A DNA stretch of 64,000 bases from Thalassotalea mangrovi (GCF_005116735.1 NZ_SWDB01000003.1:124001-188000); one strand, 5' to 3'; positions 1-8,035 are shown, counted from the stretch's first letter. The notes: generated by a model not told the origin, from the sequence alone. Made by a program: numbers and translations.

Positions 1-1
1 G

Positions 2-568
2 CATTTGTATTATGCCAGTGCCGAACCTTTTGCTTTCGATCCAGAAGGAATAATTAGTACCGTACCAGCTATCAGCGGTTGTCTTGCGGGCGTATTCACC
101 GGTAACCTGCTAACCAATAAGGATACCAGTTTAACCGCGAAAACTAAGAAAATGCTGGTCATTGGATTGGTCTGTGCCATCGCCGGCGAGCTGTGGGGGC
201 TTGTGTTTCCGGTAAATAAGGCACTCTGGACCTCGAGTTTTGTGTTAATGACCACTGGTTGGGCTCTGATAATACTTGCAGCGCTTACCTGGCTTATCGA
301 TATTCGTGGCAAAAAATACTGGAGTGCGCCTTTTGTGGTGTGTGGTGCCAACGCCATTTTCTTCTTCATGTTCTCTGGCGTTGTTGCTCGTATCCTGTTA
401 ATGATTCCAGTCGCCGATACAACATTAAAAGGCTGGCTTTTTAGCCAGGTTTTTCAACCTGCCTTTGGTAACTTTAATGGCTCACTGATGTTTGCGATAA
501 GTTTTATGTTTGCCTGTTATTGGGTTCTGGACTACCTGTATCGCCGCAAAATATTTTTCAAGGTGTAA
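2..568 (+). CDS. Acyltransferase of the DUF5009/NagX type, C-terminal part (5' end outside window)
   Basis: The frame is open from the first complete codon, so the gene starts upstream of the window; the TTG at 5 is not a credible start. About 188 residues are visible, with roughly five hydrophobic membrane segments. The stretch FDPEGIISTVPAISG followed by NKALWTSSFVL and a TTGWA segment is characteristic of the COG4299/DUF5009 family (heparan-alpha-glucosaminide N-acetyltransferase-like, bacterial NagX), multi-pass inner-membrane proteins thought to acetylate sugars. The substrate cannot be told from this fragment. Family assignment is fairly sure; the function is inferred. Confidence 0.75.
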   Translation, partial: HLYYASAEPFAFDPEGIISTVPAISGCLAGVFTGNLLTNKDTSLTAKTKKMLVIGLVCAIAGELWGLVFPVNKALWTSSFVLMTTGWALIILAALTWLIDIRGKKYWSAPFVVCGANAIFFFMFSGVVARILLMIPVADTTLKGWLFSQVFQPAFGNFNGSLMFAISFMFACYWVLDYLYRRKIFFKV

Positions 569-692
569 GCAAATCTCGGCTCAGGTATGAATAAAAAATG
601 ATCTAAGCGATGTCAGTATTGATGAGGGCAGGCTGGTAGTGTAGGTAGAAAATGAACATTAAATCTGCTTGAAAATCATACAGAAATAAAAA

Positions 693-722
693 TGATCCTG
701 ATCATTTTGTCCGCCGTAAGGT
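693..722 (+). promoter_or_regulatory. Candidate ECF sigma (RpoE/ChrR-type) promoter of the DUF4397 lipoprotein gene
   Basis: TGATCC at 693-698, an 18-base spacer and TAAGGT at 717-722. The element and spacing match the site in front of the ECF sigma gene at 2976-3005, and resemble the TGATCC/TAAGA promoters known for Rhodobacter RpoE. A start near 729 would give a leader of about 28 nt before the ATG at 758. This also argues against the longer reading frame from 692, which would begin inside the -35 box. Confidence 0.65.
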
Positions 723-757
723 TGAATGCGACTTCAAACTTTACAAGAGGAACAACA

Positions 758-2143
758 ATGAAAAGGATCACTAAGATCATTTTACCAATAATCTTCGCTG
801 GCGTCATTTCTGGTTGTAATGACGATGATGATGACGTCACCATTACCCCGATTGAACCACCTGCTCCACAATCAATGGTTCGGGTAATTCACGGCTCTCC
901 GGATGCCCCTGCGGTTAACGTGCTCGCCGGCGGCACTGTTGTTGACGAATTGGCTGGAATCGATTTTGCCGTGGGTTCAGGCTTCCTGTCGCTTGATGCA
1001 GGCACCTATCCTATCGCCGTCGAGGCAATTCTTGCAGATGACAGCACGACCCAGGTACTCGATTTGGGCGATGTCGAATTGATGGCTGATACTGAATACA
1101 CCGTGTTTGCACACGGCACAGTAACCAACATGGATTTAGCACCAGCAGTGATTTCCAATCCAGTTTCTGCAGTCGGCGATGGTAATATCCGTGTGCAGGT
1201 ATTACACGGCTCTTCGATTGCACCTATGGTCGATTTACATATAACAGGGGCAGAAGATGATCTTGGCGAACCACTTGCGACACTTGCTTACGGTGATGTT
1301 ACCGGTCAGGTTGAAGTGCCGGCAGGTGTTTACCGAGTGCGCCTTGTTGTTGCCGAAGGTGAGAGCATGGGTGCCGTTGCTTTTGATGCGGTGTTGCCTG
1401 AACTGTCAGCTGGTGCAGATTTGTTTGTGGCCGCTACGACCAATACTGGAGTACCAACCTCTCCGGTATTCCTGTTGGCAAATGACGGAACCGATACTCT
1501 GAAAATCATTGACGATCGCACTCAGGCCTGGGTTCGGGTTGTCCATGCAGCGGCAGATGTGCCAAATGTCGATATTTTAGTCGATGGCAACAAAATAAAT
1601 GCACTAAGCAACGCACCATTTACCGGCGTGACCGGAAATGTTGCGGTCGATGCTGGTTCCTACATGGTGGATACCGTATTAACGTCGGACAATAGTGTCG
1701 TCGGAATTAGCGATCAACTGATGCTCGAAGCAGACATGAAATATACCGTCAATGCCGTTGGCACTCTCGATGCTAACGATGATGCTGCCCTGGAATACTA
1801 TGTTCAGGTCGATGATGGACGCATGGTTGCGACCGAAGCTCAGGTACGATTAACCCATGCGCATCCTTCAGTGGGGAATGTTGACATATACGTAACCGCC
1901 GATGGTGATATCAGCAATGCGGAACCGGTTTGGATGGATGTACCTTATCAAGCCGACACCGGATTTGTATCACTACCTCCTGGTGATTATGTTGTCCAGG
2001 TAACCTTGACGGGTACCGATACCATTGCCATTGATACCGGCGTGATCACCCTGATGGGCGGTAAAGTCTACTCGGCTGCCGCTGTCGATAATCCTGCAGG
2101 CATGCCGGCGAATCTTATTTTGATGGATGCGTTTACGGAATAA
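758..2143 (+). CDS. DUF4397-repeat lipoprotein
   Basis: 461 residues. The ATG at 758 was chosen because AGAGG lies 7 nt upstream and because a lipoprotein signal follows: MKRITK, a hydrophobic stretch and VISGC, with the lipidated Cys near residue 20. An acidic run DDDDD comes next. Four repeats of a DUF4397-like beta module are visible, each opening with V-R-V-x-H and a P-x-V-x/N-V-D pattern, near residues 40, 143, 257 and 361. DUF4397 modules are Ig-like surface domains of unknown ligand. The protein is probably anchored in the outer membrane or exposed in the periplasm. An ECF-type promoter precedes it and a strong terminator follows, so it is likely a monocistronic member of the neighbouring sigma factor's regulon. 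No enzyme motif was seen. Confidence 0.85.
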   Translation: MKRITKIILPIIFAGVISGCNDDDDDVTITPIEPPAPQSMVRVIHGSPDAPAVNVLAGGTVVDELAGIDFAVGSGFLSLDAGTYPIAVEAILADDSTTQVLDLGDVELMADTEYTVFAHGTVTNMDLAPAVISNPVSAVGDGNIRVQVLHGSSIAPMVDLHITGAEDDLGEPLATLAYGDVTGQVEVPAGVYRVRLVVAEGESMGAVAFDAVLPELSAGADLFVAATTNTGVPTSPVFLLANDGTDTLKIIDDRTQAWVRVVHAAADVPNVDILVDGNKINALSNAPFTGVTGNVAVDAGSYMVDTVLTSDNSVVGISDQLMLEADMKYTVNAVGTLDANDDAALEYYVQVDDGRMVATEAQVRLTHAHPSVGNVDIYVTADGDISNAEPVWMDVPYQADTGFVSLPPGDYVVQVTLTGTDTIAIDTGVITLMGGKVYSAAAVDNPAGMPANLILMDAFTE

Positions 2144-2163
2144 ACGGCGTTAGCTTTGTATTC

Positions 2164-2197
2164 AAGCCCCCAAAATGCTTGTTGTTTTGGGGGCTTT
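2164..2197 (+). terminator. Rho-independent terminator after the DUF4397 gene
   Basis: A perfect 12-bp stem (AAGCCCCCAAAA with TTTTGGGGGCTT) around a 9-nt loop, starting 20 nt after the stop codon. The T run is short. Confidence 0.85.
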
Positions 2198-2204
2198 CTC
2201 TTGA

Positions 2205-2328
2205 CTAAAGGTGTCGAAGGGTGACTAAAGGTGTCTAAGGGTGACGACTTTAGTCACTCTACCATAACCGTCCGGTGTTTTTCCGGACTGTCCTGTCCTG
2301 TGTTTATCCGGACCGTCACCATTTTAAT
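2205..2328. repeat. Intergenic GGTGTC/GGTGAC repeat with hairpins
   Basis: The stretch carries near-duplicate units GGTGTCGAAGGGTG and GGTGTCTAAGGGTG, a hairpin GTGACTAAAG...CTTTAGTCAC, and a second one built from GTCCGG/CCGGAC around 2270-2290 with a further CCGGAC copy near 2310. The 14-mer GGTGTCTAAGGGTG recurs exactly at 47151-47164, so this is a dispersed element rather than a local accident. No coding potential was seen. Confidence 0.6.
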
Positions 2329-2335
2329 TTTTTGT

Positions 2336-2365
2336 TGATCGCCTTCCCCCTGGGAAGCGTATAAA
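2336..2365 (+). promoter_or_regulatory. Weak candidate ECF-type promoter before the LON-domain gene
   Basis: TGATCG at 2336-2341, an 18-base spacer and TATAAA at 2360-2365. The -35 half and the spacing match the two better sites at 693 and 2976, but the -10 half lacks the TAAG core. If it is used, the start would lie near 2372, which fits the ATG at 2395. Confidence 0.35.
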
Positions 2366-2394
2366 TCACCATCAAAACAACAATGGATGTATTC

Positions 2395-2955
2395 ATGAAC
2401 TTAGCCATATTTCCATTACCAGTTTATTTACTCCCCGGTGGCATTACCAGGCTGCGCATCTTTGAACAACGATATCTGAAAATGGTCAAGGAAGCCGCGA
2501 GCGGCGACGGATTCGTGATCAGCCTGCATCGAGAAGGTAATGAATTCAATATCTCCGATTGGGGGAGTTGGGTGCACATTATTGATTTCCAGCACGGCGA
2601 TGACGGCTTGTTATATATTGACGTCCAATGCCAGGATCTTGTTCGTATCGGTACGGTTGAGAGGGATCAGGATAAGCTGTTGCACGGTGATGTTCAGGTG
2701 TGTGAACACTGGCCTGTTCAGCAAGCTAATGATGACACGCAATTGCTTGGTGAGGAACTGAACAAGTTTTTCGACGCGAATCCAACGTATGCAAGTCTGT
2801 ATCCGGATCCTGACTTTGGCTCGCCAGTCTGGGTATGTGGCCGTTGGCTTGAGTTAATCCCGATTAACTATGAGAAAAAGCGTTGTTTTATACATCCAGA
2901 CAGTTTCAGCAAGGCGATTAATTTCCTGTCGACGGTGATCATAGAGAAGACTTGA
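2395..2955 (+). CDS. Stand-alone LON N-terminal (substrate-binding) domain protein
   Basis: 186 residues from the ATG at 2395; an in-frame ATG at 2383 is possible. The later start is preferred because GGAT lies about 6 nt upstream and because members of this family usually open directly into the short hydrophobic LFPLP-like strand, here LAIFPLPVYLLPGG. The sequence continues with LRIFEQRYLKMVKEA and GFVIS, the usual PUA-like core of the Lon substrate-recognition domain. There is no AAA ATPase or Ser-Lys protease domain, so it is not the Lon protease. Small proteins of this kind may bind damaged or unfolded proteins, but this is not established. It sits between the DUF4397 gene and the ECF sigma operon, possibly under the same sigma factor. 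Confidence 0.85.
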   Translation: MNLAIFPLPVYLLPGGITRLRIFEQRYLKMVKEAASGDGFVISLHREGNEFNISDWGSWVHIIDFQHGDDGLLYIDVQCQDLVRIGTVERDQDKLLHGDVQVCEHWPVQQANDDTQLLGEELNKFFDANPTYASLYPDPDFGSPVWVCGRWLELIPINYEKKRCFIHPDSFSKAINFLSTVIIEKT

Positions 2956-2975
2956 TAATTTATCTTGCGAATAAT

Positions 2976-3005
2976 TGATCTTCGCGAACCATACGTCCGT
3001 AAGAA
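2976..3005 (+). promoter_or_regulatory. Candidate autoregulated ECF sigma promoter
   Basis: TGATCT at 2976-2981, exactly 18 bases, then TAAGAA at 3000-3005. The element agrees with the TGATCC/TAAGA promoters described for Rhodobacter RpoE and its relatives, which transcribe their own rpoE-chrR operon. A start near 3012 lies just upstream of the sigma gene. Together with the site at 693 it forms a matched pair within 2.3 kb. Confidence 0.7.
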
Positions 3006-3096
3006 CATGCATCCGGGTTAGAGCTTCGAGATACTCATGACGCAAGCAGGTACAATTTTATTGCAAAATCAAAAGTCTGGCTTACATAATAAGGTC

Positions 3097-3681
3097 ATGA
3101 CTAATGACAATAATCATCAGCAACTTGCCGCTTGGTTAGCCGATGTGGCCAACAATAGGGACAAAGCAGCCTTCACTGGGCTGTTTAGGTTTTTCGCGCC
3201 GAAAATTCAGCGGATTGCCCACCAGCAGTTCAGCAACGAATCGCAAGCTAGTGAAGTGGTGCAGGAAACCATGTCCAACGTATGGCGCAAAGCGCATTTG
3301 TACTCGCCTGAGAAAGGCGCTCCTACCACTTGGGTTTATACCATCATGCGAAACGTAAGTTTCGACATGTTGCGGAAAATGAAATCTAGGAAAGAGGATA
3401 ACTTCAGTGAAGACATCTGGCCGTTAGTTGAGGCCGACAATGTTGAAACCGAAGTGTATCCGGATCATCTTCAGCAAAATCAAATCCTGGCGTATCTGGA
3501 CAAGCTTCCGGAAAACCAGAAACAGGTTGTGAAAGGTTTTTACTTTCTGGAGATGTCTCAGGAACAACTTGCCAGGCACCTCAATTTGCCGTTAGGAACG
3601 GTGAAATCGAGACTACGTCTGGCATTGGGCAAATTAAAGCAGCAACTTACAGAACAAGACATGGGAGAGCGTGATGATTAA
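3097..3681 (+). CDS. rpoE: ECF RNA polymerase sigma factor, partner of ChrR (group ECF11-like)
   Basis: 194 residues from the ATG at 3097. An ATG at 3037 would add 20 residues; the shorter form fits the family length better, but its AAGG is only 2 nt from the start, so the choice is open. Sigma region 2 is visible as FAPKIQRIAHQQF, EVVQETM, VWRKA and TWVYTIMRNVSFDMLR. Region 4 is visible as LPENQKQVVKGFYFLEMSQEQLA followed by LPLGTVKSRLRLALGKL. It overlaps the downstream ChrR gene by 8 bases. In Rhodobacter the homologous pair responds to singlet oxygen; the same pairing with photolyase and cfa genes downstream suggests that role here. Confidence 0.92.
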   Translation: MTNDNNHQQLAAWLADVANNRDKAAFTGLFRFFAPKIQRIAHQQFSNESQASEVVQETMSNVWRKAHLYSPEKGAPTTWVYTIMRNVSFDMLRKMKSRKEDNFSEDIWPLVEADNVETEVYPDHLQQNQILAYLDKLPENQKQVVKGFYFLEMSQEQLARHLNLPLGTVKSRLRLALGKLKQQLTEQDMGERDD

Positions 3682-4342
3682 GCACCACCCCGAAACCAAA
3701 CTTTTACAATCATTCTCTGCCGGTGAGCTTCCAGTCTCGTTATCTGCGGCAATCAGCATCCACGTGGAAATGTGTCCCGTTTGCCAACAACGCTGTGAAG
3801 AATTTACGGAACAAAAAGCAGAGCAATACTTTGAATCGGCACATGTTGACGACCTGGCTGAGCCTATTCAAATCGACAGCAATTTGCTGGCGATGATAGA
3901 TAACATCACCGATGATCCGACTCAAGCGCATGTGGTCGAGCCTACACTCAATAGTGTTGCGGTTAAGGGAGATGAGTATCAGCTTCCAAGAGCTCTACGT
4001 TCAATGAGCGTTGGTCGCTTTGCCGGCATAGGCAAAGTCAGTCGGGCACGGATTGACCTCGATGAAGGGGAAATTCACACCAGTCTGTTGCAGATCCAAC
4101 CCGGCGGTATGATCCCTGAGCATACGCACAAAGGTTTCGAACTTACCTTGTTGCTTGATGGTGAATTCAGTGATGATATGGGTACCTATTATCCTGGAGA
4201 TTTCATCTGGCTTGATGGCCGCCACCAGCACAACCCCAAGACCGAGCAGGGCTGCCTGTGTCTGACGGTGGTTAGTGACGCGCTACATTTCACCCAGGGA
4301 TTTGGCAAGTTACTGAACCCATTTGGATCGCTTCTATATTAA
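3674..4342 (+). CDS. chrR: ChrR-family zinc anti-sigma factor with cupin domain
   Basis: 222 residues. The ATG at 3674 (or GTG at 3671) follows GGAGAG and overlaps the sigma gene end, a sign of coupled translation. The N-terminal zinc anti-sigma domain shows HHPE near residue 4 and the HxxxCxxC signature HVEMCPVC near residue 30. The C-terminal half is a cupin: PGGMIPEHTHKGFE supplies two His and one Glu as metal ligands, with later His residues in GRHQHNP. In Rhodobacter the first domain holds the sigma factor inactive and the cupin part is needed to release it under singlet oxygen. All expected ligands are present, so the protein looks intact. Confidence 0.93.
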   Translation: MIKHHPETKLLQSFSAGELPVSLSAAISIHVEMCPVCQQRCEEFTEQKAEQYFESAHVDDLAEPIQIDSNLLAMIDNITDDPTQAHVVEPTLNSVAVKGDEYQLPRALRSMSVGRFAGIGKVSRARIDLDEGEIHTSLLQIQPGGMIPEHTHKGFELTLLLDGEFSDDMGTYYPGDFIWLDGRHQHNPKTEQGCLCLTVVSDALHFTQGFGKLLNPFGSLLY

Positions 4343-4400
4343 TCGCTTGTGCCGGTTCGTTTTCGGGCCGGCTCACTTCTTCTGAAGCCTGGAGGATTGC

Positions 4401-5360
4401 ATGAGTCATCAAGTCTTTGATACTGATATCAACATTGGCATCAGTGCCTGCCTGGTTGGGCAAAAGGTACGTTTCGATGCCAGCCACAAACGCTCCGCGT
4501 TTTGTGTTAACGAGTTCGGCAGGCACGTGAAGTTTGTTCCCTACTGCCCGGAAGTAGCAATAGGTCTACCGGTACCGCGTCCTACGGTCAGGCAAATTGA
4601 TGTCGATGGCGTGATTCATGTTAGTCGCCCGGATGGAAGCATGGACGTCACCCAACAGTTGCGTGATTACGGGAGAAAGTTAGCCCCTAAGCTGCAAGCT
4701 ATTAGTGGCTATATTTTCTGCGCCAAAAGCCCTAGCTGTGGCATGGAACGGGTCAAGGTTTACTCGCAAGATGGCAAAGGCTCGACGTCAGATGGCGTGG
4801 GCGTGTTCGCCCGAGAAATTATGGAGCGACATCCGCATCTTCCCTGTGAAGAGAATGGTCGCTTAAATGATGCCAAGCTACGGGAAAATTTCGTTGCCCG
4901 TGTTTTTGCTTACAAGCACTGGCAGACGCTTCAGGCGAAAGGGTTTTCTAAACACAACCTGATGACGTTTCATAGCCAGTATAAGTACTTGCTTATGTCC
5001 CACGATTTGATTCGCTATAAAGAAGCAGGGCGATTACTCGCCAATATGAATGGCGATATTGACCAGGTTGCTGAGCAATACCTGGCCCTATTGATGGCAG
5101 CGATGAAAAAAATGGCGACCCGAAAAGGACACGCCAACACCTTGCAGCATATTCAGGGCTATTTTTCTGAGCAATTGAACGCTGATGAAAAGCGTGAATT
5201 ATGTCAGCACATCGAAGACTACCGAATTGGTTTGGTACCGCTGATGGTGCCGTTGACGATGATTAAGCATTATTTGATGGAGTTTCCGAAAGATTACCTG
5301 GCGCAGCAAGTGTATTTGCAGCCACACCCTGCATCACTGAAGTTGAGATATGGGTACTAA
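4401..5360 (+). CDS. DUF523-DUF1722 two-domain protein
   Basis: 319 residues, with GGAGG upstream of the ATG. Residues 10-160 form DUF523: ISACLVGQKVRFD, FVPYCPEVAIGLPVPRP, and FCAKSPSCGM with paired cysteines. Residues 195-310 form DUF1722 (YbgA-like): FSKHNLMTFHSQYKYLLMSHD and, at the end, PLMVPLTMIKHYL. The biochemical function is unknown; the conserved Cys residues suggest a redox or metal site. This fusion is a regular companion of photolyase genes in ECF/ChrR operons of gammaproteobacteria, which fits a role in the response to light damage. The stop codon overlaps the start of the photolyase gene (TAATG). Confidence 0.9.
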   Translation: MSHQVFDTDINIGISACLVGQKVRFDASHKRSAFCVNEFGRHVKFVPYCPEVAIGLPVPRPTVRQIDVDGVIHVSRPDGSMDVTQQLRDYGRKLAPKLQAISGYIFCAKSPSCGMERVKVYSQDGKGSTSDGVGVFAREIMERHPHLPCEENGRLNDAKLRENFVARVFAYKHWQTLQAKGFSKHNLMTFHSQYKYLLMSHDLIRYKEAGRLLANMNGDIDQVAEQYLALLMAAMKKMATRKGHANTLQHIQGYFSEQLNADEKRELCQHIEDYRIGLVPLMVPLTMIKHYLMEFPKDYLAQQVYLQPHPASLKLRYGY

Positions 5361-6781
5361 TGCTGTACTGGGTTCGCAATGATTTACGGGTTCACGATAA
5401 CCCCGCGTTAACCATGGCGTATCGACAGGGATGTCGGGACGCAATATTTCTGGGATGTAAAAAACAATGGAACCAGCACCACCTCAGCCCCATAAAGCAA
5501 GATTTCATCTACCGACATCTCATTGTGCTCGCAACCAAACTAGCGGACCTCGGGGTCCGCTTTCATTTTGTCGAAGTAGAGGATTTCTCTGGACAGCAGC
5601 ATTGGTTAATGAACTGGCAGGATGAACGCCGACAACAGCAGCAAAGCGCAGAAGTTTTTGCCAACAACGAAGTAGAGCTTAATGAACAGCAAAGAGATCA
5701 GCATCTGATCGCCAGGGGCCTGACATTGTCGCTATTTGAAGCCGACGTGATTGTCCCGAAAGGCCAGGTAGTAACTGCTGCCGGTGAGATGTATCGGGTA
5801 TTTACCCCGTTTAAACGCGCCTGGATTAAGGCGGTAATGCATCATAGCTTTGAGTGCCTGGCAAACCCTGAAGCTGATCAGGCGACGCAGAACAAGGTTG
5901 ATAATCAGCAGGCCATTGAACAGTTACAGGCTTGCCGAAACAATTTAGATAAATCTTCCAGTGACTGGCCGGATGCTAAAATGGTGATGTCTGAGCAGCT
6001 CGGTGACTGGCTCGAAGATAACGTTCTTGACTATGGCAAACAGCGGGATTTTCCCGCCAAAGCGGCAACTTCAAAATTGTCTCCGTGCCTTAGCATCGGC
6101 GCCATCAGTCCGCGACTGTTAATGCGCTTGCTATTACAACGCCACCCTATGGTGATGGAGCAGCCAGAATCGTCGGCATTTTGCTGGCTCAATGAGTTGA
6201 TTTGGCGAGAATTCTACCGGCACTTGCTGCACGCTTACCCGAACCTTATTAAAGGTGAGAATTTCAATCGTCAGTATGATGCCATTGCCTGGCGCAACGA
6301 TCCGGAAGAGTTTTCCAGATGGTGCCAGGGAAAAACCGGATATCCCCTGGTTGACGCGGCGATGCGGCAACTCAACCAGACGGGGTGGATGCACAACCGA
6401 CTGCGCATGGTGGTTGCCAGTTTCCTAACAAAGGATTTACTGATTGACTGGCGATGGGGGGAGCAATATTTTATGGAGCAGCTCATTGACGGAGATTTTG
6501 CTGCCAATAATGGCGGCTGGCAGTGGGCGGCGTCAACTGGTTGTGATGCGCAACCCTACTTCCGAATTTTTAATCCGATAACCCAGAGCCAGAAATTTGA
6601 TCCCAATGGTGAATTTATCCGTAAATATGTTCCGGAACTGGCAGATATACCCGAACGGCATATTCATTTTCCGCATCAGTATCTTATTGATAAATCTTGT
6701 GAAAATTTATACGAATCGGCTATGGTAGATCATAAGCACGCCAGAGAAAGGACATTAGCCGCTTACAAAGCGTGCCGTTAA
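5360..6781 (+). CDS. phrB: Class I deoxyribodipyrimidine photolyase (CPD repair)
   Basis: 473 residues, the usual length for the class. The N-terminal antenna domain opens with LYWVRNDLRVHDNPAL. The FAD domain is seen in FCWLNELIWREFYRHL, then GYPLVDAAMRQLNQTGWMHN, DLLIDWRWGEQYF, the DGDFAANNGGWQWAASTGCD block and RIFNPITQSQKFDP. These motifs separate it from cry-DASH (compare 34110) and from the FeS-type protein at 35692. It uses blue light and reduced FAD to split cyclobutane pyrimidine dimers. Its place in the ECF/ChrR operon implies that it is induced by singlet oxygen rather than by LexA. It overlaps the preceding gene by one base. Confidence 0.95.
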   Translation: MLYWVRNDLRVHDNPALTMAYRQGCRDAIFLGCKKQWNQHHLSPIKQDFIYRHLIVLATKLADLGVRFHFVEVEDFSGQQHWLMNWQDERRQQQQSAEVFANNEVELNEQQRDQHLIARGLTLSLFEADVIVPKGQVVTAAGEMYRVFTPFKRAWIKAVMHHSFECLANPEADQATQNKVDNQQAIEQLQACRNNLDKSSSDWPDAKMVMSEQLGDWLEDNVLDYGKQRDFPAKAATSKLSPCLSIGAISPRLLMRLLLQRHPMVMEQPESSAFCWLNELIWREFYRHLLHAYPNLIKGENFNRQYDAIAWRNDPEEFSRWCQGKTGYPLVDAAMRQLNQTGWMHNRLRMVVASFLTKDLLIDWRWGEQYFMEQLIDGDFAANNGGWQWAASTGCDAQPYFRIFNPITQSQKFDPNGEFIRKYVPELADIPERHIHFPHQYLIDKSCENLYESAMVDHKHARERTLAAYKACR

Positions 6782-6800
6782 CAATGATAGGCGAGGGCGT

Positions 6801-7316
6801 ATGGAATCAACAGTGAATAAAGGTGAAGGACAGGTATTGTCATTGCCGGAACCTGATTCGGCTGCTGGCAAGTCTACGGGTGACGACCAGTATCCCTTGT
6901 GGCTGGCGACCTTTTTAGATGTTTATCAACGCCTGTCAACAGACAACCTCAACCTCCTGACTCAAGTCTATAGTGACGATGTTCGCTTTCAGGATCCCCT
7001 GCATGTCATTGAGGGGCAAAAGCAACTCATTGCCTATTTCGATTTACTTTATACAAACCTGAGCGAGTGTCGCTTTACTATCAGCGAGGTTTTCAGTGAT
7101 GGGGCTCAAGCTGCCATTTATTGGCAGATGATATTTGTACATCCGAAACTGAATGGTGGCAAGGCAGTTCAGGTTGAAGGGCATTCCCGCTTGAAAGCTA
7201 AGGGTGATAGAGTGGGTTATCATCGCGATTACCTCGATGTCGGGGCGATGTTGTATGAACACATTCCGGTGCTCGGGCGCCTGGTTAAATTGATTAAAAG
7301 CCGAGCCGGACAATGA
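6801..7316 (+). CDS. NTF2-like (SnoaL-type) protein
   Basis: 171 residues, with GAGGG upstream of the ATG. After about 30 variable residues comes a single NTF2-like cone fold: FLDVYQRLSTDNLNLLTQVYSDDVRFQDP, LIAYFDLLYTNL, then strands carrying IYWQMIF and HSRLKA and the closing YHRDYLDVGAMLYEHIPVLG. No signal peptide was seen. NTF2-like proteins serve as binding domains or small enzymes, and the ligand here is unknown. It is a standard member of the ECF/ChrR operon in this group and overlaps the SDR gene by 4 bases (ATGA), so the two are probably made together. Confidence 0.88.
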   Translation: MESTVNKGEGQVLSLPEPDSAAGKSTGDDQYPLWLATFLDVYQRLSTDNLNLLTQVYSDDVRFQDPLHVIEGQKQLIAYFDLLYTNLSECRFTISEVFSDGAQAAIYWQMIFVHPKLNGGKAVQVEGHSRLKAKGDRVGYHRDYLDVGAMLYEHIPVLGRLVKLIKSRAGQ

Positions 7317-8035
7317 AACAGGTATTAATTACCGGAGCCACATCAGGGATTGGAGAGGCACTTGCTCTGCATTATGCAAACCAGGATTATGCCGTTATCG
7401 CCTGTGGCCGCAATCAAGCCCGATTAGAGGAACTTAGCCAGCGGCAGACACATATACAAACCCTGGCTTTCGATATTACCCTAGCAGAGCAGGTGGCTGA
7501 GGCGGCAGCTCAGGTGGATGCATTGGACATTGTTATTCTCAACGCCGGGGATTGTGAGTATATCGATGACGCTGGTAGTTTTGACGGTGCCCTATTCAAA
7601 CGGGTGATAACCGTAAACCTGCTGGCGATGGGCGACCTGCTAGAACATTTTATCAAGAAACTGCGAACTGGCGGCCAGTTGGTGATAGTGAGTTCAAGTG
7701 TTACTTATTTGCCATTACCCCGGGCCGAGGCTTATGGCGCATCAAAAGCCGGTGTCGATTACCTTGCCAAAACGCTGGCCTTTGATTTAGCGCCCGAACA
7801 AATCGACGTTACCCTGGTGCAACCTGGGTTTATAAAAACACCACTTACTGACAAGAACGACTTTTCCATGCCGTTTTTACTCACCGCCGAGCAAGCGGCA
7901 GAGCGAATTTTTAAAGGCGTGCAAAAACGCCGAAAAATACTCGATTTTCCCAAACGTTTTACCTACCTGTTACGGCTTTTATCCTGGCTGCCGTTTAGCT
8001 GGTGGTGTTGGTTGTTAACAAGGAAGAAATCATAA
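7313..8035 (+). CDS. Short-chain dehydrogenase/reductase
   Basis: 240 residues. The nucleotide-binding motif TGATSGIGEA is at residues 7-16, the NAG motif is at LNAG near residue 79, a Ser sits in VSSSVTYL, and the catalytic Y-x-x-x-K is YGASKAG near residue 142. The last 35 residues are basic and hydrophobic (FTYLLRLLSWLPFSWWCWLL), which suggests membrane association. The substrate is unknown. It overlaps the NTF2-like gene by 4 bases and abuts the next ATG without a gap. Its position beside a FAD oxidoreductase, DUF1365 and Cfa suggests a part in lipid modification; that is inference. Confidence 0.93.
   Translation: MKQVLITGATSGIGEALALHYANQDYAVIACGRNQARLEELSQRQTHIQTLAFDITLAEQVAEAAAQVDALDIVILNAGDCEYIDDAGSFDGALFKRVITVNLLAMGDLLEHFIKKLRTGGQLVIVSSSVTYLPLPRAEAYGASKAGVDYLAKTLAFDLAPEQIDVTLVQPGFIKTPLTDKNDFSMPFLLTAEQAAERIFKGVQKRRKILDFPKRFTYLLRLLSWLPFSWWCWLLTRKKS

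Noticed and set aside
598-627. TGATCT followed at 18 bases by TGAGGG near 598
   Set aside because: The -10 half is wrong and the better site at 693 lies nearer to the gene.
2395-2955. Lon protease
   Set aside because: Only the N-terminal substrate-binding domain is present; the ATPase and Ser-Lys protease parts are absent, and the gene is not truncated by a frameshift since no Lon remnants follow.
4346-4370. GCCGG/CCGGC hairpin between chrR and the DUF523 gene
   Set aside because: Only a 5-bp stem with a long loop and no T run; unlikely to terminate the operon.
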